64,000 nt of DNA from Cladophialophora immunda (Eukaryota > Ascomycota > Eurotiomycetes > Chaetothyriales > Herpotrichiellaceae). The translations under genes were made by a program, and so were the position numbers. Shown piece by piece: positions 33,644 to 42,988 of this stretch. The stretch's first letter is position 1; each line of letters starts with the position of its first letter. The stretch is from contig NW_015622542.1 of the NCBI RefSeq assembly GCF_000835495.1, forward strand, positions 1,758,485 to 1,822,484, in the 5' to 3' direction. Under the pieces are notes generated by a model. The model was not told the DNA's origin. It saw nothing but the letters and a program-made list of their open reading frames with translations, and did not search any database.

Positions 33644-36199
33644 ATGTCAGTGCCCAAGCCTCCTGTTGCGATCAAGAATCAATGCTCCGTTATTCATGAC
33701 GGAGTCATCTACGTTTATTCGCCAGACGCGTTTCAGACCTTGGCGTTGAAAGAGGGCGCCAAGTGGGAAGAAGAGGCAAATGGCGTGTCAGTAACAGGAG
33801 CAGTCTGTGTAAAAGGTGGCCTGGATGGTGACAACTCCAAATCAGCTTTGTATGTTGTGGGTGGCGCGACAAATGCGTCGACAACGGATTATACTGGCTT
33901 ACAGCGATATTCATTCGAGGACAAATCATGGCAGACTATCGTCCCTGTTGTCAACGTCACCCAAAATCGCCTCTACCATGGAGCGGCTTATTTGAATGCC
34001 TCATCGACACTGGTCGTCTATGGCGGGTCCCAGAATGACAACGCTGGGCCGTCCTCAGAGACCTTTACAATCGGGTTGTTTCCTCCTTACTCAGTGCTGG
34101 CATACAGCTCGACCGCACCGCCAACAGTCAGTCCTTTTATGTTACCATGGAGCCAGGATCATACCCTGATGGTGGGCGGCAGTTCGACCAATGATAGAGT
34201 ATTTACATTTGGTCCATCAGATGGCTGGCAAGACCTTGGTCTTACACTGCCGGCTCCACTACCGGATCATTCAATAGCACAGAGCGCCCTTCTCACCCTG
34301 CCTGACAACAGCATCATTCTACAAACCTTTGACCTTGGTCAAGTACCACCAACGGTGACGACAAATGTTCTGTTGAATCCAGGGGGTGCTCCCGCCGCAT
34401 TCGGTGAGACCGCGGGAGGCAGCGCTACTACAGAGACTCCCTCACCCTCTTCCACAACTTCCTCAATCACAAAGAGACAAGTATCACTCGGCACCTACCC
34501 CGCGTACAATGATACACTGGCCCCTACAGCGTCTCGGACGGGATTTGATCTAGCACAGGGCGACAATGGACTGGTGGCTTTAGTGGGAGGTAATGACGAT
34601 AGCCCGGTCCTATTCTTCAATCAGTCTGGGAATGGCTGGGTAGCGTCGTCCCAATTCTTTGGAAATGAACAGCAGCCGCCGGCGTCATCATCGAGTAGGA
34701 TACCAACGCCCTCGCCGACTTCTTCGAGCTTCCCAACTTTCCCTGCCACTCCCACAGGGTCGAGCACTCCAGCCACAGCAGGTTCTTCTGGCAATAAGAA
34801 TCAAGGTTTGACTGTACTCGGAGCAGTCCTAGGTGGTATCTGTGGACTTTTGGCGATCCTGGTCATCCTCCTCCTTTGGCTGAGATCTGTTCGAAGAAGG
34901 CGGATGGCAGGATCTGAGAAACGCAAAGAATACCCAGACGACAAGAAGAGAAGTGGGGAGTTCAACTATGAAGAACGGGGGCTTCGTCCACTGGCTGGGC
35001 TTGGGCAGCCCATGGGACGAAGTCCGATTGCTTCAGCATATATCCCCGAAGCAGACAGTGCCTCCATGTTTGGAGACTCGAAACCTGAGCCGGCTATGCT
35101 CATTAGACGTGTATCTTCAGATCAGGCTCCGTCAGGATACCGTGGGTCAGGCATAGGGTTTGGACAGGCATTGTTCAAGCGGGAGAAAGAGAGAGAAAAG
35201 GAGAAGGAGAAGGAGAAGATTGGATTGTCCATTTCAAAGCCCATGATGCCCATTTTGAACGATTACCAAGCGCGACCGAGTATTGAACTTGGGAAAGCGA
35301 CACCTCCTGGCGCACCGGTAGGTGCTGCAGATTCCGAAAGAAAGGCTTCTCAGCGCAAGACTGACGAGGGATGGGGCAAGTACTTTCAGGGCGAACCGCT
35401 TTCGGGAAACCGAACAACGTTCTTGTCCCGGAGCTCTGGCGCAAGGAGCGGATTCTGGCCTGGATCCGGCGTCCTGGAAAACTCTAGCCGGTCTCCCAAG
35501 TTCATACTTCGGGACAGCGTGGGCAATCCTCTGGAAGCGCAGAATGTTGCAGCTGGGAGCCCGAGTCTTGAACATGGACCCCCTAACCCTCAGTCAAGGG
35601 GCTTGCAATCTGTTCAGGGTATATCCGGGCAAATTTCCAATGCCGGCTCTGTGCGAACGGTAAATTCCACGGATGATGACGACGATGACGACGACGACTA
35701 TGAAGATGAGCAAGTCTTTGACGGAGCGTTCTCAAGTGGAATCCCTGCCAGCGTGCATGACACGCCCTGGACGCCGGTAGGGAATACGTGGTCGGGCCCG
35801 CCGCAACGACCGCTGCGGCCTCCGAGCAGTTACCTGGCGGCTCAGCAAGCACAGGCACAGGCGCAGGCGCAACGTTCGCCTCCGACGATAAGCTCAAACG
35901 AGACCAGTGATACCGCGGGAACCTTGGATTCATCCATCCCCTCCTTCCCGATGCCCAATTCGGTTCGATCTGCTCAGCCTGGAGGAAGTGAAGGGACCGC
36001 CATCAACAACAGTACAACAGTCCATCCAGAAAAGACTCGACCTAGTCACGAACAGCCACCCCGCAGTCAACCCCACGACTATTTCAGCTATAGCGCAGCC
36101 CATAAACATAAACGTAGCAACAGTCGGCAACTGCCAGACAACCACGCCAACGTCAACACGGATATGTCCTGGCTCAACCTCGGCACGCCGAGCCGGTGA
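33644..36199 (+). CDS. kelch-like beta-propeller single-pass membrane protein
   Basis: This is an 851-residue product up to a UGA at 36197. Residues 1-~360 contain kelch-type propeller blades: LYVVGGATNASTTDYTGLQR followed by YSF..KSWQTI, NRLYHGAAYLNASSTLVVYG, DHTLMVGGSSTNDRVFTF and GLVALVGGNDD, with several N-glycosylation sequons. A Ser/Thr/Pro stalk leads to the membrane span at ~389-413 (LTVLGAVLGGICGLLAILVI) and basic RSVRRRRM. The long tail is disordered, with an E/K repeat (EKEREKEKEKEK), a run of aspartates (~680) and a Gln/Ala repeat. No signal peptide is seen at the ATG (the frame opens at TTG 33638), so an upstream exon may be missing. The frame stays open past the UGA, whose next codon is CUA, to 36571; see the separate entry. 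Fungal homologues are uncharacterised to my knowledge; a surface or wall-linked role is inferred. Confidence 0.82.
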   Translation: MSVPKPPVAIKNQCSVIHDGVIYVYSPDAFQTLALKEGAKWEEEANGVSVTGAVCVKGGLDGDNSKSALYVVGGATNASTTDYTGLQRYSFEDKSWQTIVPVVNVTQNRLYHGAAYLNASSTLVVYGGSQNDNAGPSSETFTIGLFPPYSVLAYSSTAPPTVSPFMLPWSQDHTLMVGGSSTNDRVFTFGPSDGWQDLGLTLPAPLPDHSIAQSALLTLPDNSIILQTFDLGQVPPTVTTNVLLNPGGAPAAFGETAGGSATTETPSPSSTTSSITKRQVSLGTYPAYNDTLAPTASRTGFDLAQGDNGLVALVGGNDDSPVLFFNQSGNGWVASSQFFGNEQQPPASSSSRIPTPSPTSSSFPTFPATPTGSSTPATAGSSGNKNQGLTVLGAVLGGICGLLAILVILLLWLRSVRRRRMAGSEKRKEYPDDKKRSGEFNYEERGLRPLAGLGQPMGRSPIASAYIPEADSASMFGDSKPEPAMLIRRVSSDQAPSGYRGSGIGFGQALFKREKEREKEKEKEKIGLSISKPMMPILNDYQARPSIELGKATPPGAPVGAADSERKASQRKTDEGWGKYFQGEPLSGNRTTFLSRSSGARSGFWPGSGVLENSSRSPKFILRDSVGNPLEAQNVAAGSPSLEHGPPNPQSRGLQSVQGISGQISNAGSVRTVNSTDDDDDDDDDYEDEQVFDGAFSSGIPASVHDTPWTPVGNTWSGPPQRPLRPPSSYLAAQQAQAQAQAQRSPPTISSNETSDTAGTLDSSIPSFPMPNSVRSAQPGGSEGTAINNSTTVHPEKTRPSHEQPPRSQPHDYFSYSAAHKHKRSNSRQLPDNHANVNTDMSWLNLGTPSR

Positions 36200-36571
36200 C
36201 TATCCAGCCGGTTCTCGCAGGTGCTCTACCAGTTCCTGCTCGATGACGTTGCTAGGAAGCCGCCGGGCAGCAAGGCGTCGCGAGTGAGTAAGGACGAGGG
36301 ATCTGTTGAGGGCCAGGGTGGGGTCACCGACACAACGACGAAGAAGCATGTGAGCTTGTTTCGAACAAAGTCCATGCCGAAAAACCGCACGCATGCGTTT
36401 CATTACCCGCTCCAAGCGGTGAAAAGGGAAACGATACAGGAAGGAGAGGTCTGGGAGGACGAGGCTCTGCCACCTGACCCGGACAGTCCAACGTTGCCTC
36501 CTCGGGTGGTACTCGGGAGAGAATCCATGAGGACTGAAGGGTCGAGGGAGAGCAAGAGGCTAACCATGTAA
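36197..36571 (+). promoter_or_regulatory. candidate stop-codon readthrough site and 123-codon extension
   Basis: The kelch-like gene stops at CGG UGA CUA UCC. UGA followed by CUA is the best-known leaky stop context in fungi and animals. The same frame then stays open for 123 codons to a TAA at 36569-36571. The extension (LSSRFSQVLYQFLLDDVARK, then PPGSK...KKHVSLFRTKSMPKNR...EVWEDEALPPDPDSPTLPP) reads like the basic, Pro/Ser-rich tail before it rather than a random frame. Readthrough would give about 975 residues. Alternatives are a recent nonsense mutation, a sequencing error, or an intron removing the stop. The only phase-compatible donor I found (GTAGGG, 35777, to CTCGCAG, 36220) would need a 444-nt intron made of good coding sequence. 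Confidence 0.55.
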
Positions 36572-39269
36572 AATGGGAGAGGCGAACGGGAGGAGGCAAA
36601 AAGGGGGCGACGTACTACAGCTGCACAAAGCTGGCGTTTTCGATCCTTACATCTCTGCTGCTTTCAGAAGGAGCGCCATGAACAGAGCCGGCAAAATTGC
36701 TGGATGAGGTGGAAAGTCGCTCATTTACTGTGCAAAGGGGGCTCAAGATCTGTGATGACGATGATGTTGTATCTATGTCCGACTCATGTACTAGTGTACG
36801 ATACTGCCAGAGCTAGTTTCAAGATAGCAAGGTGATAATGGTAATGATTCCGTAGACAACATGGTCGGAGCCTCTTGAGCGGTTTGGAACTTGGCCTTCT
36901 ATTCCCTGCAATCCTAGAGCAAAACATAATTGACCGAGTTTTCTGCATTTGGGCATAGAGTTGTCAATGCGATGAGGTAAAAGCTACAGAAGGCGAGCGA
37001 GTTGGAGGAGGATTCATTGCGGAGAGGGAAGAGACCGTCCCATCTCCCAAATAAATCATGCAACGCAGACAGCTGGAGATGAAGGAAAACTTTGCCATGT
37101 CGTCTGGGGAGCGCGAATCAAAAGACAGGATCGACGCGCGTGAATGTGCGGAGTGGTTGCTGTTGAAGCCTGGCGAGGCCTGACCGGAGATGGCGCAACA
37201 TGGGGCAATGTGGACTCCCGAGACAGAGAGACGCTTCCTCATACCGGACGCATGTCTGCAATTTTCTCCTCTTGGTCTCTCTTCCCGCTTTGATGTGGAG
37301 AAGACCGGGCAGAATTCTTCACGAAGCTGCAAGCTTGCTTGCCGTCAAGCCGGTGGTAGTAGGGATGGGGACAGCCGGGCATCGACGGCGAGGGTGACAA
37401 CAACCACCAGGATTGATATACCCATGCGGTTGTCACACGTGCCGGAGGGACAAGCGGGCAGGGAGTCTAAGGATAGTACCAGGGCGGGCAGTCTGGAGGT
37501 GGAGTGTTTCCACTTGTTGTAGCCTGTGCTTGACGGTTGATCATGGATCAGCTGAGCGATCAGACAGTTGTCTTACTTCATCATAAGCATCATCATCATC
37601 ATCATTCTTCCTTTCTCCTCATCCTCATCTGCGTGTCATGTTCCCGGGCCTGAGAGTGACGAAAGCAAGGAAGAGACGAGCAGGGTGCGCGGCGGTCGGC
37701 ATTCGAACGAGGAGGGACGATGACGTTAAGGCGATCTCGGCGACGAGGCTGTTCTTTGCTTGTCTGGGCCAACCTCGAGACAATCATGACATTGGCTGTG
37801 CGACAGGGTTCGTATCTTGGCTGTCTTTCCGTATCTCTCTCTCTCTGATAATAGTCCTTGGACTCTTTCGGGGATGTGGCCACTCCTCCGTGTTTGCCCG
37901 TATCAAATATGTAGGTTCTGGCTTATCTCGTCCGGACCCAAAGATAACGAGCCCACAACTGGCGTTTTGCGAGTGGTGGCGGTTCAACCCGGGCTGGGAG
38001 GGCGGTAGTTTGTCGCATGCATTTCAGAGATTTTCTAGTGTGGTCGGAGCGTCAAGCAAGCAGGATATGAGATGAGCACCAAAGAGAACGGGGGACACGG
38101 AGGGGTTTGCGCAGGCGATGGTGCTTGGTGAGGAAGACTCGATTCTGTGAATCATGCCCATGTGTTGGTCTCGAGGGCCCCTTATTGGGTACTGGGTTGG
38201 GACCCCACAAGCCCTCGGTCTCAGCCCAACTGCTCGTCTGTAGCCTGTCAGAGCGCCGATCTGTAGCCACGCGGCATCCCCCAGAGTTCCTGCTTATAGG
38301 CCTATCAGGTCCAGGAGAAGCGCCCCGGGAGGCAGCCATTTGGTGCCCGGTGCTGCTCGTACATGAACCCGTGATGGCCACAACTTCCGACCAGCCCGCT
38401 CCACCGATTCCCGGAGGGTGGGTGGGGGTGTTCAGCTGGCCCAATTCTCCCATGCCAATTGCAGGCTCTCCGTCCAGCTTGTGGCCGAATTGGCCCTTTC
38501 TGGGAGACTGACGCCCTCCCACGCCTCGCCCCCCCAACCAACTTCCTCCCCGTTGGACCTTGGAACCTGCTCGTGGGCAAGGGCCTTTGTTTCTCGAGGG
38601 CCCTGGGGACAAGTGGTGACCAGTGACCACGCCTAGCCGCTTACCCAGTAGGTACCTAGGGCACCCCCCTTCCCAAGACTTCCAGGTCCTCATCTCCATC
38701 CATCCCCCCATCCTCGCATTCCCGTCTGCAACTCTGCATACAACAAACCCAGCATTACCCAATCTGTCTGCCAACCAAGTCGGCACCTGCACAACCACTG
38801 CGCAACCAACTTCGCCCACCACCCCCGCTTTGTTTATCAGAACGTCCATTCACTTCCATCGTCTTGTCTTTCTCTCTTTCTTCCCCTCTACATCTTCCTT
38901 ATCCAAAGGGAAGATTTCGCTGCAAAGGGAGACCACCGTCCAGGTCGTCTCTTCTCGCCACGCTCCTACTCAGAAGCTCACCAACCCTGCGTCGCTGACC
39001 CAACAAACCACCTTTGGCCTGGTATCTGACCTCTGCGCAACATTGCCCAACCAGTGTCCTCAACCACCGCCCGATCCCGATAACTGCTATCGTCACTTGT
39101 ATCTGTCGAATACTGAATACTGTCGTGTGGTGAGTCATAGCCATCCATCTATATCACTAGGTGGCCATCTTCCCCTATGACGCGTCGCGATCTCTCCCTG
39201 CTGCACCAGCTGACTCATACATCGCATAGCATCCAACGCACGATTCCTCATCGCAGCATACCAAGAACA
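36572..39269. other. intergenic region and leader of the Stb3-like gene
   Basis: This 2.7-kb region between two plus-strand genes has a CAT repeat at 37588-37605 and a C-rich, T-rich leader from 38640 on. A 265-codon minus ORF (38052-38849) has no domain and is rejected. An in-frame ATG at 39177 in poor context precedes the chosen Stb3 start. Confidence 0.5.
37588..37605. repeat. CAT microsatellite
   Basis: Six CAT units in a row, seen directly. Confidence 0.85.
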
Positions 39270-40469
39270 ATGGCTCCTCCGTCTGTTTCGGCTCTGGGTA
39301 TGGCCCTCAACGGCAAGTCCGCGTCTGTCGACATTCCAAAGCCTCGCGATGCCCTCAAAGGCCGGGACAACTTCACTGCTGTAACGGCCAACTCCTCCTC
39401 GAAGAAGCGTTCTGGCATGTTGCCGACTCCTCCAAACTCCATCTCCCCGAATCTCCCACCGCGCGGCCATGGTCGTCGAGACAGCAACCAGCACGGTCCC
39501 ATGTCGCCCAAGAGCGCGGCGCTGGATTCGGACATCGACTTGCAAGATGCGCCTGATAACCCGAAGCCGACCGCGTTGAGCGCCGAAGCTCTTGACAGCC
39601 TAGGTGATCTGGACTCGGCTGGCGCCATCACCCCGAGCATGTTGGCAAAACATCATCTCCCCGACATCTTGTTGTCGCACGGCCCGCTGGCCATCAGGCA
39701 CATCATGGGCTATCTGACAACCTCGGTGCCCGGCTTCTCTCGCATCACTTCGGCCAAAGCGCGTCGCTTGGTCGTGGCGGCGCTTGAAGGCAAAGGTGGT
39801 GGGCTAGAAGGTGCCGGCCGCGACGGCGACGTTATATTTGAAAAGGTCGGATGGGGGCGATGGGACGCTCGAATGAAGGGCCAGCCACCTCGCGAGCGTC
39901 AAGGCTCTACCATCACTCCTCCAGGCAGTTTACCATCTTCCTACTCCCAACCAGGCCTTCAAGTGCCGAACCAACGTTCCTGGCGTACGGGTTCGGAAAA
40001 TCTGGGAACCAGCTACACCGGCAACTCAGCGGTCTTCTCCCACTCCGAGATGGATTATGAGGACCAAGATATGCTGGAGCATGAAGCCGACAAGATGTCC
40101 TTGGACAACGACGACGACGGCTACGTCTCTTCCGTCGCTCCGGAACCTTTTGATGAGGATCTCGGTGACGGGGAGATGACGGACGAAGAGGACTGGGCCA
40201 GTATTGGCGCTGCAGCACTTCGAGCCAGGTCTCTCCCCAACCAAGGCAGGTCGGTGTCTGGTCCAGCCAGACTATATCAGCCCATAGCGACCTACTCTTA
40301 CCGGCCAAGGTATCGCTCCAAAACACCAGGCGATGTCGCCCAAACTGCCCCAACCAACCCGATCCCCGTCAACCACTCGACGACTTTTGCATTTCCCAAC
40401 GGCGCTGGCGTCAATGACTCTCAGGAACGAGCCGCAATCGAAGCCCTCCTGAGTCTGGGATCTATGTAA
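39270..40469 (+). CDS. STB3: Stb3-type Sin3-binding transcription regulator
   Basis: This is a 399-residue intronless protein. Residues ~126-203 match the Stb3 DNA-binding domain: MLAKHHLPDILLSHGPLAIR, then HIMGYLTTSVPGFSRITSAK, ARRLVVAALEGKGGG and DVIFEKVGWGRWDAR. In yeast Stb3 binds ribosomal RNA processing element (RRPE) promoters and recruits the Sin3-Rpd3 deacetylase to repress ribosome-biogenesis genes when TOR signalling is low. An N-terminal SGMLPTPPNSISPNLPPRGH motif resembles the TPPNS-type motif of cell-cycle and Sin3-linked repressors, and the C-terminus ERAAIEALLSLGSM is a short helix likely to bind a partner. An acidic region (DNDDDGYVSS...DEDLGDGEMTDEEDW) lies near 290-330. I start at the ATG with A at -3 (39270); the 39177 ATG adds 31 unlikely residues. 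Confidence 0.85.
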   Translation: MAPPSVSALGMALNGKSASVDIPKPRDALKGRDNFTAVTANSSSKKRSGMLPTPPNSISPNLPPRGHGRRDSNQHGPMSPKSAALDSDIDLQDAPDNPKPTALSAEALDSLGDLDSAGAITPSMLAKHHLPDILLSHGPLAIRHIMGYLTTSVPGFSRITSAKARRLVVAALEGKGGGLEGAGRDGDVIFEKVGWGRWDARMKGQPPRERQGSTITPPGSLPSSYSQPGLQVPNQRSWRTGSENLGTSYTGNSAVFSHSEMDYEDQDMLEHEADKMSLDNDDDGYVSSVAPEPFDEDLGDGEMTDEEDWASIGAAALRARSLPNQGRSVSGPARLYQPIATYSYRPRYRSKTPGDVAQTAPTNPIPVNHSTTFAFPNGAGVNDSQERAAIEALLSLGSM

Positions 40470-42988
40470 CATTATGATGACTTTTTGGAGAAAACGACCG
40501 GTTCCTCCCGTTGGACGGTCGACGCGCAATTTGGCCGGCATTCAACATTGCAAGCCCTCCTTGGGATGCACGGTACTCAATCATTGCACTCGTGACTTCT
40601 TGACGAAGGTCACGAAATTTTTGGGCGTTTTGGCAATCTTTTATTACGACACCGCACTCCACTGATGAATGACTTTTTGACGACCTTGAGCCTCTGACCA
40701 AAGCTGGCTCGGTTCGGTGGATGATCCCTTCTCTTTGTTTTGGTTTTACCAACAGCCGCGAAAGCTGTTATTCGACTTCACTTCTCTCCCGATCGACAGC
40801 TCGATCTTGGCCTTGTCGACGGACAGCGATGCTTATCGACTCGCACGTTGCCGGCGCACGGTACCTTACCTCTCACGATATTTCATTTGTAATGCATCTT
40901 TCAGCTACCGCTTGACAGCGGGAGAACCCAGACCAAGACTGGGCAGGTTGCGATTCCGACAACTACTAAGGACGAAAAGGGATGATGAAGAGCACACAAC
41001 TCGTCTCGCAGGGGCTCTACTCGCCGGTCCTCTTTATTGATCGTACTGGGAATATGGTTCTGCAGCTCTGTCATATTAGTTTATTGCACGGAGTGATGAG
41101 TTGCGTCGCCCGGAGAATTATCGTCTCTCAACCGGTATCTTGTCGTCGACATACGGTAATGACGCGGATGATAGGTATTGTGTCAAAGGGTATACCTACA
41201 ACAATAGCTACATCGAAACATTTCTTTTGTTCATGGTGGAGGAGACGGCATCTCACTCATTATGAGACACTGAGCTGCTGGGTATGCGGTTGCCCACCCA
41301 ACTCTCAAGGGCAGTCGCCTGAAGCACTCGACACACAACCAAGTTGGAAAAGACGGAAGGGACGGACAAGAAGAAACACCTCGGACAGACAAGGAGGTGA
41401 ACCTGAGATGGCACTGAGGATAGGTTGACTTTGGAAGAGGCCGTTTCGTCTTGTTAATGTACTTCTTTTGTTCCTGGTGTTGGCTTTTTCGAGTATGCTC
41501 GTTGGTCGACCAGGTGTTCCGGCGACTCTATATCGGCACTTTGGGGTGAGATGCGTATGTGCGCGAATGTTTGCGAGAGACGGAGGGCATAGAGGAGGGA
41601 AGAGATGGTGAAGATGGGCGTTGGTTTCAACTACCCCGAAGCACCTAATGTGTGAGGTGGAAGACAGGATACTTACTCGGTATACCGAGACGAAACTGTC
41701 CGAGGTTGAAATGGTTGGGATAAGATTGATTGATTGATTGATTGCTACCTAGTTGTTTCCACAACGATTCAGTTGGGACAAAGTCAATGCAATTCACCAT
41801 CAGCCAGGAATAACGTTCTTCTGCCCCAGTCTTGCTCTTCGTCCTTTTGCTGTATTCCCCCGTCTACTCGTCTGGCAAAGGCACGCCCATGACCATAGAA
41901 TGGGAGACGAACGCGCCTTGGGATGCAGGGATGCTTGGATCGGGCCGGGCCGATCGGCAGGCCGGTGTAATGGATCGGTCGGGCGGTTGGGAACTGGGGA
42001 ACTTTGGGATCGAGGGGTAGGGGTCCGGGGATCCAGGCATGAGCGTCCAGAGGACAACCACCACCACCATCACCCACGATATATAGCACAGGCGAGGAAT
42101 TGGGCGCAGTACTGACGCACGAAAAGGGAAACGTCCAAGGCAGGGACGCTGAGAGATCAAGGTACCCTTTTCTGGAAGCGATAGATATTTGTTCGTATCC
42201 GTCTGGCGTCCGTCTGGACGAGTGAATGAATGACTACGGGTCAATCCAATCCCCTGCAACACGAAGCCGCCGCTTTATCTCTCACTACTGCACCGATCTT
42301 CCCTTCGTGTTTCGAATGATGGCGATCCTGTAATATACTCTTCTGTCCCAGTTTCCCAATGAAAGCCAGGACGCTTCCTCCTCCCTCTGGTCCGGCGGGC
42401 AGGAGACGTTTCTTCGCCGTAGCCGACCTCACCCTTACGTTGACCCTTTCGGTCTTCCATGCTCTGTCGGAGCCGTTACAACTTCATGTCGGACGTTGGA
42501 CGCCAAGTGGATTTTGGTAAAGCAACCCAGGATACCACATGTCGATGGCTAGTCCGATCGGCGGTGGCCGATCCAAGCTGGACTCAGAGCTGTGCTTCTC
42601 GTAAGTGATGACCGACTCGATCTCGATTTTGACCCATCAAAGCAGCCAAGAGGCCTCTGAGACAGCCGGTACATGGCGAGAAGCACACAACCCAACAAGT
42701 CGTGTTCCGCCGCCGCAACCACCTACAGTCAGCCTCGTCCTCATTGTCATGGTCCTCAGCCTCGTCATCGTCCGAGACGACGACTCCACCTCGGCGCTTT
42801 TTGGCACTTTTACCCGTGCTTTTCAGCCTTGAGGCCGCCCCGGCGTCGAAAGGTTCGTTACATTCGTCATTCTTATTCTCGTGATGCTGGTGCTGGCGTT
42901 CATGCTCGTGGTGTTCGTCATGACGATCATTGCGTCGATGATCGCGTTCATTCTTGAAGATGCCCTTCGCGAATGTTCAAGGAAAATT
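40470..42988. other. convergent intergenic region
   Basis: This is about 2.5 kb between the 3' ends of the Stb3-like gene (+) and RLI1 (-). It holds a GATT repeat (41724-41744). On the minus strand, 42976-42584 is an uninterrupted frame with a His/Glu/Asp/Lys-rich stretch right after RLI1; it has no start codon and is discussed as a finding. Confidence 0.5.
41724..41744. repeat. GATT microsatellite
   Basis: Five GATT units in a row, seen directly. Confidence 0.85.

Noticed and set aside
36196..36220. A 25-nt GT...AG segment across the UGA of the kelch-like gene, as an intron
   Set aside because: It is too short for spliceosomal removal, and it shifts the frame to one that stops after about 22 codons.
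38052..38849. 265-codon minus-strand ORF beginning MDVLINKAGVVG, like a short-chain dehydrogenase motif
   Set aside because: The similarity ends after ten residues. The rest is Gly/Pro/Arg-rich without a Rossmann fold pattern, and it lies over the leader of the Stb3-like gene.
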